Source of the DNA: Phoronis australis
Lineage: Eukaryota; Phoronida; Phoronidae
Assembly (NCBI GenBank): GCA_002633005.1
Contig: NMRA01000383.1
Location: 409,306-431,867, forward strand
DNA length: 22,562 bases
Reading direction: 5' to 3'
The notes under the pieces are model-generated. The model ran no database searches. It was not told the origin of the DNA and worked only from the letters and a program-made list of their open reading frames with translations. Within the stretch, counting starts at the first letter, position 1. Each line of letters begins with the position of its first letter. A program made the position numbers and the translations under genes. Shown one piece after another: positions 1 to 8,749 of this stretch.

Positions 1-34
1 TGTCATGAATTCTCATGAAGTTAATTAAGTGCAA

Positions 35-103
35 ATTTCATCATTTCCTATGACGTACAACTATCCCAACAAAACAGTTTATGTTATATAACAATTTCGG
101 ACA
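35..103. repeat. 69-bp direct repeat, copy 1
   Basis: This block recurs base for base at 496-564, offset by 461. The flanks of the two copies differ, so this is a bounded duplication and not a long tandem repeat. It is AT-rich and contains a TGACGTA core (CRE/AP-1-like). It could be part of a decayed LTR or a small mobile unit; the family is not recognised. Confidence 0.9.
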
Positions 104-264
104 TCTTGTGTTGTTGTTTACTATTTCACTGACCATTGCCCACTCATAGTGAAACCCTATATGCCAAACAGCTGTCCAGACTCCATTCATGTTTATGAGT
201 TGGATGAAATCACCGGAACTCTCAATATTGTTGTTGTTTTGCACTCACAACCCACACATATTTC

Positions 265-425
265 TCTTCACTATATATATTGTAGCCAGAGTTAATAAAC
301 TTTGTGTGTCAGTAGAAACTCAACGACTGTGTTAGTTTTTATGCTGCTCTCCATCGACTTGCTGTTGCTACCTTGTTAGCCAACTATCTACCGTTCAGTC
401 AACCAAGAACCGGGTGATCCCTCAA
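265..425 (+). mobile_element. possible decayed LTR end
   Basis: A TATATATAT run (272-280) is followed by AATAAA (294-299), then roughly 100 bases leading to a GGGTGATCC motif near 412. This resembles the R-U5 end and primer-binding start of some Ty3-like LTR retrotransposons. No gag or pol reading frame follows and no matching second LTR is seen, so this is a weak compositional call. Confidence 0.2.
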
Positions 426-495
426 CTATACTACCACGACCATCCCCACACTTGTGGAATCTGTGTCTCCACATTGCCGATATTTCCATCATTGC

Positions 496-564
496 ATTTC
501 ATCATTTCCTATGACGTACAACTATCCCAACAAAACAGTTTATGTTATATAACAATTTCGGACA
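496..564. repeat. 69-bp direct repeat, copy 2
   Basis: This is an exact copy of 35-103. The sequence after it (from 565) is unrelated to that after copy 1, and it leads directly into an open reading frame at 584. Confidence 0.9.
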
Positions 565-583
565 ATTTCAACCCCAGGAGTAA

Positions 584-778
584 ATTGAAGAGTGGATTTG
601 TCAGTTTTATGATTGGTTAAAGCGAAAAGACACGTGGCAAAAGCCAGATGGACGACGTTTCTATGAAAGGGCTTTAGATAAGTTAAAATCGTGGTGCATG
701 GAGTCTGACGTAGACGATACATGTACGGGAAGGTCGATGAGGGTGCCCTATCCGTTAGTTAGTGCATGGGTATCATAG
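584..778 (+). pseudogene. unrecognised 64-codon coding-like fragment
   Basis: The frame is open from just after a TAA (581-583) to TAG (776-778), with no early ATG. The translation is rich in W, K, R, D and E (it begins IEEWICQFYDWLKRKDTW and later has VPYPLVSAWVS). That looks more like protein than random AT-rich DNA and could be a remnant of a helix-turn-helix transposase N-terminus or a lost exon. There is no usable splice acceptor in this frame immediately upstream, because the TAA lies between the nearest CAG and the frame. I do not recognise the family. Confidence 0.2.
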
Positions 779-1330
779 TGCGCTAATATAAAACGAATAT
801 AACCACTATTCCAGTTAGCCCGCTCAATATTCACATCTGTTAACCTATTTACGAACGCCATCGCCATAACTTGAAACTAATTGCTGCAACTACGGTCGTC
901 ATCATCAAAGCCGTCCCCACGCGTTCCACAGTCTCCACCAAATACATATATTACAGCCTAGTTCCACGCACAATGGCAGACGCAGCTGTCCACACCGTTG
1001 CAAACGCTCATCACATTAACAAAAATAACCGCTCAGTACTTTGAAAGTATATAAACAAAACATTAGCATGTCCAGCCCCAGAATTCAGATAACAATCCAT
1101 CACTCACGTCCACTCAACGTCATAGACCAACCAGAACCTTAGAAAAAAAAAAACAAATCTACTCAATAGAGGGAATACCTAACACATAGTATATCGTCGC
1201 ACAAAATAATAAAATGAATAAATCTAAACACATTAACCATTCCTGATTTTTATCTATTTCCAGTAATAACACTTACAAACAAATATATAAGAAGGAATGC
1301 ATGATTATATGACACAAAAATGCATATTTG
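779..1330. other. AT-rich intergenic stretch
   Basis: I see no gene-like reading frame, RNA gene or clear repeat. There is an A-run near 1142-1153 and scattered AATAAA-like words without an upstream gene. Confidence 0.5.
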
Positions 1331-1331
1331 A

Positions 1332-1371
1332 ACACGCACACACACACGCCCCCACGCACACACGCACGCCC
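1332..1371. repeat. imperfect CA microsatellite
   Basis: About 40 bases of ACAC/ACGC alternation with C-rich interruptions. Alternating purine-pyrimidine composition of this kind can adopt Z-DNA and is length-variable. Confidence 0.85.
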
Positions 1372-1493
1372 TAATTAAAAAAACGAGTCAAATAAGACCA
1401 TCTTCCGCTGAATCTTTCATATTCAGCCTTCGAAATAAAGAATTTTTTAAATTGAAGGTACTGCAGCATGTCCTAAAAATTTTATTTAAAGGG

Positions 1494-1559
1494 AGGCTTT
1501 TGTTAGAAGGGGCCTGTATTGGAAGGGGCTTCTATTAGAGGGGTCTCTCTAAGAGACCC
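1494..1559. repeat. GGGG-rich short tandem motif with hairpin
   Basis: Three or four diverged copies of a roughly 17-base word of the type (C/T)TNTATTAGAAGGGG lie in a row (1494-1545). They end in a perfect 8-bp inverted repeat, GGGTCTCT (1541-1548) and AGAGACCC (1552-1559), with a 3-base loop. No function is evident; it may be the terminal part of a decayed repeat. Confidence 0.6.
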
Positions 1560-1740
1560 GGCTTTTACTAATTTCAGCGCACCTTTACCGCTGGCTTGTA
1601 TTAAAGGGAAGATAATATTAAAAGCTTTATTACGTATCTGACTTGTGTAACTCGTCGAAGAAAACATCTTTTGACAGACTTAAGTCAATTTTGGGATTTT
1701 GAAAATAATTATTAACTTATAGCAGATCTGAACGTTTTTG

Positions 1741-1929
1741 TCATCTTGCAATCCCAATAACTAAAGGAGGGTTATATTTCCGGCATTTTTTCATGTACAA
1801 ATTAGCTAAGACTGGTGATAGTGGTGAACCCATTGCCATTCCTTGTGTCTGCTCGTAGAATTTGTCTTGGTACTGAAAGAAGGTGGTATTGACACAGAAT
1901 GTCTCAAATTCCAGAATGGAACCTCCCAA
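1741..1929 (-). pseudogene. Penelope-like reverse transcriptase fragment, inverted
   Basis: Read on the minus strand, this translates to a classic reverse transcriptase palm segment: a stretch like NTTFFQYQDKFYEQTQG followed by MAMGSPLSPVLANLYM. The GMAMGSPLSPVLANLYM block, with its upstream F-F-Q-x-Q and Y-x-Q-x-G context, is typical of Penelope-like elements. It lacks the catalytic aspartates that should follow; those lie on the opposite strand from 1987. The element was therefore broken by an inversion with a breakpoint at about 1930-1986. The fragment ends in unrelated residues and is not functional. Confidence 0.85.
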
Positions 1930-1986
1930 TAGGTTCCATTATATGGAGTGGTTCGAACAAACTGAGCTCTCAGCTCAGCTAACAGA

Positions 1987-2575
1987 CCCCGGATGATATG
2001 GAAACGATGCATTGATGACACGTTCACAATATTCAGCCAAGACTCAGACAATCCATCAGAGTTCCTTGACCATCTAAACAGCATAGCGCCTACAGTTAGA
2101 TTTGCAGCGGAAGAAGATACAGATAACAAGTCTCCCATCCCTAGACGTACAAGTGACTCGTGTTGAAGGACAGTTAACAACGTCGGTCTACTATAAGATG
2201 ACCCACACAGGTTGTTGTTACCTCGACTTTAACTCCAACCACACCAAATGACTCAAGAAGGGTATAATCAAATGCCTAGCATCAAGATCAAAAGAAATCT
2301 GCAGTGCTACGGCACTCCTAGCAGAATTGACCAAGCTGACGGAACATTCGAAAGAAGTGGTTACCCAAGGGATTTCATCGAGTCGGCTTTAACACCGCAG
2401 AGAAAAGAGAAAGTGGCAAAAGAACGCCCACTGCAGACTATGCGTTACCATATATACCCGGAATAACCGAGAAGCTAGGACGCATATGTAAAAAAATTAA
2501 ATTTAGAACAGTATACTGCAGCTCAGACACACTGGGTCGGCGACTGACAAAAGTCAAACCAAGAACAGCCATGGG
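1987..2575 (+). pseudogene. Penelope-like RT catalytic end and linker, decayed
   Basis: The plus strand starts with PRMIWKRCIDDTFTIF, the W-x-R-Y-V-D-D-T-F catalytic motif of Penelope-like RT with CIDD in place of YVDD. After a frameshift near 2125 comes SLDVQVTRVEGQLTTSVYYK and then a THTG motif. After a stop at 2248 come a K-K-G-I segment and, in another frame, GTFERSGYPRDFIESAL. The stretch closes with ITEKLGRICKKIKFRTVY and a TKVKP motif, as in the RT-endonuclease linker of this class. At least two frameshifts and a stop show it is dead. It runs straight into the GIY-YIG remnant. Confidence 0.85.
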
Positions 2576-2883
2576 GACAAGAAAAATGTCATCTATGAAA
2601 TCCCATGTGAATGTGGTAAATCCTATATTGGTGAAACATTAAGATCACTGGAGATGAGAATTGATGAACATAAGAGGTGTTGTAGAGAGGTTAATACCTC
2701 GATCATCAGGAGAATCAGAACACATGCGGTTAAAACAACACAATATCCAGTGGAATAACATCCGAATACTTGACAGTGAAACAGGGTGGACCAAGACAAA
2801 GATCAAGGAAGCCACATGAAAGTACAAGGCAATATCTTCAGTCAACCAAGAAAACAGCCAAGAGACACCTGGCTCAGTCTACT
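2576..2883 (+). pseudogene. Penelope-like GIY-YIG endonuclease remnant
   Basis: The frame from 2576 reads DKKNVIYEIPCECG, then KSYIGETLRSLEMRIDEHKR: a GIY-YIG fold start with the Y-I-G motif, the catalytic arginine region and the E-H-K-R of Penelope-type endonucleases. After a shift near 2700 it continues with SEHMRLKQHNIQWNNIRILD, then E-x-GWTKTKIKEA, a TGA, and a last block with N-x-E-N. In an intact element this domain nicks target DNA for target-primed reverse transcription. The frameshift and TGA make it inactive. Its C-terminal end lies about 38 bp before a SINE. Confidence 0.88.
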
Positions 2884-2920
2884 TAAGGTTTAAGTATAAC
2901 AAAAATCCATCTAATTCAAT

Positions 2921-3080
2921 GGTTCCGTGGTGTAGTGCTTATGGTGCTGGACTCAAATATAACTGTAGTTTGAGAAGTCGTGGTTTCAAATCCTTCCTCG
3001 GACAATATATAATCAAAAAATCACACTATGACGAACGTCATGTGTTTTAGTCTTTGATGAAGCTTTAAATATTCTCCGTT
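2921..3080 (+). mobile_element. tRNA-derived SINE
   Basis: The first roughly 82 bases resemble a tRNA: a TCCG start that can pair with CGGA at 2998-3001, an A-box-like TGGTGTAGTGCTTATGG (2928-2944) and a B-box-like GTGGTTTCAAATCC (2980-2993). The anticodon arm is poorly formed and the sequence continues without a 3' processing signal, so it is a Pol III-promoted retroposon head and not a working tRNA. The body after 3002 is AT-rich and its 3' end is uncertain. Confidence 0.6.
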
Positions 3081-4600
3081 CAAGTTTATAGAGAGACTTA
3101 TGATGTCAACTGATGGGTCTGTTTCTGTAATGTCCTACCTACAAGTTTCCCGTTTGTTATTTAAACGTTCTTTGTCAAACCAAACATTATTTTTAGTTTA
3201 TTAGTTGACCGCAAATTACACCTCATACCTACCGCTGATCTGCAGTGCTTAATTTTATTCATTTTATTTTGAATTATCTAAGCCGACCACAACGGTACGT
3301 TTTTGGTCAAAATCGAACCACATTTGGCAAAGATGCGCCTACGTATCCATATTAAAACAAGGTACACATTCCGATGGAATTGTATCATTGCGTGTAAAGT
3401 TAATGTTGGTACATTTCGTTCAATTGTCGTGGGCTTTAGAGTGATTTGTTAAATTGTCACAGCAAGACTTTGGTGTGTAAACAGCTGTTTCCGGAAAATC
3501 TTAGGCCTTACTGCGCATGCACAAATTCGACTTCCCGAATAGTAAAGTAAAGGGATCTTTCAACACTTGTCTTTTTGTTATGAGACCCCTGATAGTGGAA
3601 TAGCAAAAACTGTAACCCCAAGCACTGATCACCATACCAAGAAACAAAGCTAGCGGTACAGATACATGTATGCCTGCGCCTCCCTTCAACACTTTAAAAT
3701 AGTTCCATTGAAGAACACCACTGTCTGTGACCTACCATACAGATGTTTTCATTTTGGGTCTTAGTTAACAGTTGTGTAAACAACCTACCTCAGCGGACTG
3801 AGGTCAGACCCTGAGCGAAATGAAAATAGGTTATGATGAATCGTTAACAATTTCAGTACACACGTACACGACACATTGAGGGTGATTGACATTATAATTA
3901 TTACAACGCGAAACAGATGAAAGGGTATTGTACTAGATGTAATCCCTATGTGTGGGTAGCATTGCAAGATATACCGGTGTAAGTGAACAGTCGCGAATAT
4001 TATGGCATGCGACGGAAGGGATGCGACAAACGCTACGTTCTATATTGGTAAAAACAAAAAGGTTTATTACACGCCTATCATAATTTTTGCGAATTATTTT
4101 GGTTTAAAACCAAGAAAAATCTCTGTTCGTAGAATTGCTTCTACTCTCTGTCCCATATCACACACACTACTGGTAAGGCCTGATTTGCTCATCTCATTAT
4201 CTACAGTGGTTCATCGCACGCTCAGAATTGACAAAAAAGCATTAACTATTTTAGGCTGTACTCAGCTCATCTGGTCAGAATAACTGGTTTCTGCTGTTCA
4301 CCACAGTTTTATTACAAGCCATTCAACCAAATACACAGATTCGGGTGCAGAGCTGGTTCAGCATATGCACAAATTGCTTTTGTGTGAGAATCTTGGCACT
4401 TTTCGGCGCTTTGGGGGTTTTGTCTATTTAGGAGCGATACGCATATTTGATAGTTTTAGACTTATGTCGCACTTTAACTTGTCGATGGAAATCAAGATGT
4501 GCGTAACACGTCATACATCTACTACTTTTGATCCACCCTGTGTGAGTCCATCAGAAGGTCTTAAAGCTAATTTTTGCCAGCCTTTTCGCATTTCACTGCA
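3081..4600. other. intergenic stretch upstream of the ATP-grasp gene
   Basis: No convincing coding region, RNA or repeat is seen. The frame at 4002-4283 looks like chance. The last part (about 4565-4601) is a pyrimidine-rich run ending in TTTCACTGCAG, a good candidate 3' splice site for an intron in the 5' untranslated region. The true promoter may therefore lie anywhere in this stretch. Confidence 0.45.
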
Positions 4601-4616
4601 GCTAGTCGCCGCCACA

Positions 4617-4937
4617 ATGCCTGCCGCCGCATTACCCGACACCATCGATTCACTGAAAGACAAGACTCTTCTGTACGTCGGGTGCCGATTGTTCGTAACC
4701 ACGGACGACGAATACAATAAATCCGCCTGGGCTAAGTTAAAGTCGATGGGTCTCAAATCGCTGTGCGTGGTACTGCAGAAGTCAAAGATAAATGCGCGCT
4801 GGTGCTCCAAGTTAAAAGCCATGGGAATTATTGACGAGTATAACGTCGATGGTCTCATACATGAGAAAAAGGAAGATCGACAAGTGAGCGAGGTTGGAAA
4901 CTCCATCATAGACTGGTTGAAGGAGAAGAATATTGAG
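4617..4937 (+). CDS. ATP-grasp gene exon 1
   Basis: This exon holds 107 codons. The start ATG at 4617 sits in GCCGCCACAATG, an almost ideal Kozak context, and begins the family-like N-terminal domain. An in-frame ATG at 4365 would add 84 residues without family character, and a likely splice acceptor (AG at 4600-4601) lies between. The exon ends ATTGAG before GTAAGA (donor 4938). It encodes a beta-alpha unit (LLYVGCRLFV) and a lysine-rich region ending WLKEKNIE. Confidence 0.85.
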
Positions 4938-7900
4938 GTAAGACAATTAAAGGGCGGAAGAGGGAATGGTTAGAGACGCTATATGATTTGAACGAATGAG
5001 AATTTAAGAATATTCGTGCTTCATTGAAGGGCGCGATATGACGGACTCTAAAACCGAGTAAATGTAGTTAAGAAACACACACAAGCTATCATGGTTCTGA
5101 GGGAAGCATCGAGGGGAACCCGAAGATTGAGATTTTGCGTCCAAAAACCCTGATTGGGATCTCTTGGAAAAAAATTGGCTTTGCTACTTCGCAATGCCAA
5201 ACGAACCTTGTCGCTCATGTACGGGAAGTAATACTGAGTTAGAGTTTACTTTGCTGACAGGTTATCTACTAAAGGGAAGTCCGACGACAACTTCGTTAAC
5301 AAATTAATAAACTACGCTACGGTAATATTTAAAGCGCCACGATCGTTTTCATGATATATCTTCGAGGGTGCATTTCTCTCACCCGAAATATCCCTCGTTG
5401 ATCGGATCAACCAAGCATCAGGATTAGGTTCCGTTGATCCAAGGATCTCGACCAAAGCAACAGCACGCCGCAAGACCTCGCGAACAAAGGGCGAGTGCTC
5501 GCCGTACCCAACCAAAAAGCGGCCCGATTGAAGTGATTGGTCAGTGGGGTTGGGAAGTTGAATTATGAGTTATAATTCAGTGTTTCTGTTCCATAAGCGA
5601 TGTTGTATTGTCTCGAGGTCGTGGCGAGAGTCTAGGGTCAACAAAACATAGCACGGGTCTGCTTAGTTCGTTCTGGACAGGAAATTTCCTCACAATATCC
5701 ACTTGAAATCGTAGTATATTGTGTGCCCGCATAAATTCATCTCATTCTCATTCTGTTATGCAACTTGAACATGAAGTTGAATAATCGTTACAGTGGGGTT
5801 ATTTATGATGCTGAGTTAAGCATGATTGCATAAGTTGACCATTAATGAAACTGACAATTTATTTACCCCTTGAATCTCCTTTACCTGTGCCATGTTGGCA
5901 GGAAGTTTCCTTCGTTGCATTTATGTCCTATTTATTTTCCTTAAATTCAGGACTCAGTATTGGAAAATCTCATTTGTCAAAGAGGAGCTCATGATCATGA
6001 TGAAAAGATAGAAAAAATACATCTCTTTATTATGAAAGACACAAGTAGGCTAAAGATTTAGGGAACTTAACCGAGTCCCTATTTGGGACTGTCTCATGCA
6101 ACCCGGCATTGAAGGCCAGGAACAGTTACGTTTTCGTCAACGCTGCCTGCTCTTTCCACTGAACAAATTTGACAACGCCTGAACAGTATGAATAGTTTCT
6201 ATCCTATTTCTAGGTGAACGCATGTTGTTTCAATGGAGACTACATGGGGATGGTTGGCGGGTACGTGGCTGAGAATATGGGAATTCCTTGGAACAGTTTT
6301 GAAAGTATGACGGCAGCGTTCATGAAGGATGTCACTGAACAATACGTGTTGAAGGATCCCAAGGCTGAGAAGGTAAGGAGATCTAGGGGTTTTATAGATA
6401 GATAACGGAAGATGGTAGGGAATGAAGGAAACTGAGAGGATACGGGTAGAGAGGGTGGAACGGAGGAGGAGGTATGGAGGCGTAAATGGAGACAAGAAAG
6501 GGAAACAGAAGAGGAACAAGAGAGCGGGAGGACAGGGAGGGTGGCAGAAAAGCACGAACGTGACAGAATGTGAGGAGAGGTAAGTAGAAAAGGACCGACG
6601 GAGGAGAGAAACCAGAACGGAGGATGGGAGTGAAGGGAAAAGGATTGCGAGGGAGAGATACAGGGGTAGGGAGAGAGTGAATGGGGGGTAGGAGAAGTTA
6701 CAACTTTACGGACATTGCATGAAGTCTGCGCAATTCTGGAAATCGCCTTCTTCACACCTAACAAAGCACACTTTCAGATGGCAAAAGGGGACGGCATCCT
6801 AAAAATCTCTAATCTTTGAAGAACGTAAAACGTAATCGTAAAATAGTCGATTCCATATTAAAAGTTATTTTTCTTTTTAGTACGGTGTGCCAAGTTATGC
6901 CGTCAAGACCAAGAAGGAGTTACTCCACGCTCTGGACAAGATAAGTCTACCAGTTGTGCTGAAGCCCGTCTGCGGTAGCGCCTCAGTTGGTTGCAAGGTC
7001 GTGTATGACCGAAATGAGTGTCTAGATTATTTCTCGCAGGTCACTCACGGATTGAGCAACGGCACAGAAGTGTGCGAGAAGATTACGTTCTCTCAATCGG
7101 TAATATATTTTGATTTTTTATAATTTAAAATGCTTTCGATCACCTTTGAATTCAATTTAAACATCTGATTCGTAAGTGTTGTGCGCATGTACGTGATTGT
7201 GTCCACATGTAACCATCAGTCTGGCACCAATTTTAATCAGTCACCATACGTTTGATGGGGACATTCGTTCACTACGGAATAATATGCTCTCTGTGATGTC
7301 ACGCTTCATCAAAATGTCGTTTTTTGTGAGATCATACAGCATTCACATGCCATCAGAATGCAAATGATAGTCTGGGCCGCTATCTAAGAAATCGGATATG
7401 AACCCTCGTCAGACATTTCATTTGCCTTATTATCGCCCGCCCGAATCAGCCAGGAGTTCTGTCTTATTACCATGAGATCTACATTTCAAATAGTTGGTGG
7501 CAAGTCTCTGTAAGATTACAGCGACGTTCGTGATTGGCCAGAATGTTTGAATTTTACACAATAATTATATGCATGCCTTCGAATGCATACACCCTTATGT
7601 TGATTATGTATCCTACAGGAAGTGAAGGTTATGCTAATTATTCGTTCGTTTTAAATCTCTTAAAAATTCCATTTGTAAACGCGTTACATTCGTCTGGAAT
7701 TTAAAGTTGAAAACAGCCTAAATTGGCCTATTCTTCCAGGTGGTAGTTATGGAATTTCTCAGAGGACAGAAGTACACTGTAGACGTCGTCATTTCCAAAG
7801 GCAAACTGGTTGGTGGTAGTGTAGCCAGGTGACACCTCTGCCGCCGTTCAGAGTCAACTGGTAGAGGCTGCGTATCGGTGCTGCATGGCTGTTGACTTGC

Positions 7901-8391
7901 ACAACGGAGTCTATGACGTTGACTTGATTCGTGACTCTGTCGATAGTGTCACGCCAAAGTTAATAGAGATTAATCCGCGCCCTGGTGGCAATTGTTTGAT
8001 GGAACTGATAAAAACCGTGTATGGTATAGATTTATTTCTTGTTAATCTCTTGCTGTCCTGTGAGGTTGACGTTTCAGAGTTCGGTATCGCGTTCAAACCC
8101 TCCACCAACGTCACGGCCTATCTGCTCTATCTACACCGAGACCGCGAGATTTTGAAGGAGTCCTTCGGCTACATGTTGTCCTTGGCTAAAGCAGCAAAGA
8201 TCTCCATGTTTAACCCCGGCTGGCAGACGACAACTGAGATGATATACCATGATTCCAGCAGCGTTCGCGCTACGTGTGTCCTGATGTCTAAGGACGATGA
8301 CAGCAAACGTGGAGCTGTGCTGACGATGGCGCGCTTTCTGGTCGATTGCAAATATTTCAAAAGCATGGAAGAAGCATTATCTCAAATCTAA
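4617..8391 (+). CDS. ATP-grasp ligase, four exons, with frameshift in exon 4
   Basis: The exons join to about 450 codons: 4617-4937, 6214-6372, 6881-7099 and 7740-8391, all introns in phase 0. The order of motifs is that of an ATP-grasp carboxylate-amine/thiol ligase. There is an N-terminal Rossmann-like domain (LLYVGCR..., about residues 15-107). A central helix domain carries the NMGIPWNS segment. The ATP subdomain has the nucleotide-binding lysine in VVLKPV and a GSASVGC glycine-rich loop. The VMEFLRGQKYTVDVV strand follows, then the metal-binding KLIEINPRPGGN signature and an alpha/beta tail. Length and layout resemble bacterial amino-acid ligases and the ligase half of animal carnosine synthase; the substrate cannot be told. 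In the usual G-x-E-Y-x-V-D motif the acidic residue is K here (GQKYTVD). Exon 4 needs a frame change at about 7827 (TGA at 7830-7832 otherwise), so this is either a null allele, a recent pseudogene or a sequencing error. Confidence 0.85.
6214..6372 (+). CDS. ATP-grasp gene exon 2
   Basis: This exon holds 53 codons, with acceptor CTATTTCTAG at 6204-6213 and donor GTAAGG at 6373. It starts in phase 0 with VNACCFNGDYMGM and includes the AENMGIPWNS segment, the family's position for the helix before the ATP-binding lobe. The flanking introns are 1276 and 508 bp. Confidence 0.85.
6400..6700. repeat. purine-rich tract in intron 2
   Basis: The coding strand is strongly enriched in A and G for about 300 bases, with runs such as GGAGGAGGAGG and AGGGAGAGAG but no fixed repeat period. 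Long reading frames on the opposite strand here (proline-, serine- and leucine-rich) are by-products of this composition. It could form triplex DNA or act as a purine-rich splicing enhancer. Confidence 0.7.
6881..7099 (+). CDS. ATP-grasp gene exon 3, nucleotide-binding lobe
   Basis: This exon holds 73 codons, with acceptor TTCTTTTTAG at 6871-6880 and donor GTAATA at 7100. It begins YGVPSYAVKT, the usual alpha-x-G-V-P-x-(F/Y) entry to the ATP subdomain. It contains SLPVVLKPV, whose lysine contacts ATP phosphates in the family, and CGSASVGCKVV, the flexible glycine/serine loop. Its phase matches both neighbours. Confidence 0.88.
7740..8391 (+). CDS. ATP-grasp gene exon 4, catalytic end, frameshifted
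   Basis: The acceptor TTCTTCCAG is at 7731-7739. The frame from 7740 gives VVVMEFLRGQKYTVDVV and GKLVGGSVA up to 7826. From 7828 the next frame (+1) gives GDTSAAVQSQLVEAAYRCC and continues unbroken to TAA at 8389-8391, including KLIEINPRPGGN with the Mg-binding Glu and Asn. Family sequences run straight through this point, so either one base is extra or two are missing in AGGT at 7827-7830. A mini-intron cannot explain it: the possible 23- and 36-bp GT-AG pieces do not restore the frame. Confidence 0.85.
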
Positions 8392-8596
8392 ACTAGCAGA
8401 TTTGAAGGACTTTTTCCCGATTAGGTGCATGTCCACCGACTCAAAACTGCCTCTTTCGTGAAGGCCTACCTAAAACGTTTGTGAACCCAATACAAAATAT
8501 CAATGAAAATGTTTATAACTCTTAATTTTGTATTCATGCATGAAACAGGTTCACCAAACTCGCTCTTCAATACCCCCAAAGAGTTAAACTATAAGA

Positions 8597-8602
8597 AATA
8601 AA
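8597..8602 (+). terminator. poly(A) signal of the ATP-grasp gene
   Basis: AATAAA lies 206 bases after the stop codon and is the first such hexamer downstream, implying a 3' untranslated region of roughly 220-240 bases. Confidence 0.65.
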
Positions 8603-8690
8603 GAATTCTCGTTTCGATCGTTGTCCTTCTAGAGGCGCATCAATCTCTGGGCGAATGTATATTGATTGGGTGCTCCGCGACTCGATATTC

Positions 8691-8706
8691 CCTCACCAGG
8701 GGTTGT
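8691..8706 (+). promoter_or_regulatory. weak CTCF-like motif
   Basis: CCTCACCAGGGGTTGT shares the CACCAGGGG core of the CTCF recognition sequence but lacks the following GGC. It lies 26 bases from a stronger match on the other strand. Confidence 0.25.
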
Positions 8707-8731
8707 TTATGGGATGGGCACGGGTATTTGC

Positions 8732-8749
8732 TACCGCCCCCTGGTCGCC
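8732..8749 (-). promoter_or_regulatory. strong CTCF-like motif
   Basis: On the minus strand this reads GGCGACCAGGGGGCGGTA, very close to the bilaterian CTCF core (C-C-A-C-C-A-G-G-G-G-G-C-G-C-T-A). Its place between the gene's poly(A) signal and a transposon cluster would suit a boundary. There is only motif evidence. Confidence 0.4.

Noticed and set aside
2921-3002. Functional tRNA gene
   Set aside because: The A and B boxes are present, but the anticodon arm and acceptor stem are incomplete and the sequence continues as a SINE body.
4002-4283. 93-codon frame upstream of the ATP-grasp gene
   Set aside because: There are no recognisable domain, splice signals or homologous pattern, and such frames are expected by chance in this length of DNA.
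4365-4616. Upstream in-frame ATG extending the ATP-grasp N-terminus by 84 residues
   Set aside because: The added residues lack family character, the ATG context is weaker than GCCGCCACAATG at 4617, and a good splice acceptor at 4600-4601 suggests the region is an intron or untranslated.
5312-5560. Minus-strand frame reading GEHSPFVREVLRRAVALVE
   Set aside because: It looks mildly protein-like and stays open upstream, but it lies inside intron 1, has no start context and no recognised family; it may be a decayed repeat.
6199-6764. Long minus-strand frames opposite exon 2 and intron 2
   Set aside because: They are proline/serine/leucine-rich products of the purine-rich tract and overlap a supported exon.
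7829-7864. Mini-intron to explain the frame break in exon 4 (GT at 7829 with AG at 7850 or 7863)
   Set aside because: Introns of 23 or 36 bp are too short for animals, would remove conserved-looking residues and do not bring the reading into the required frame.
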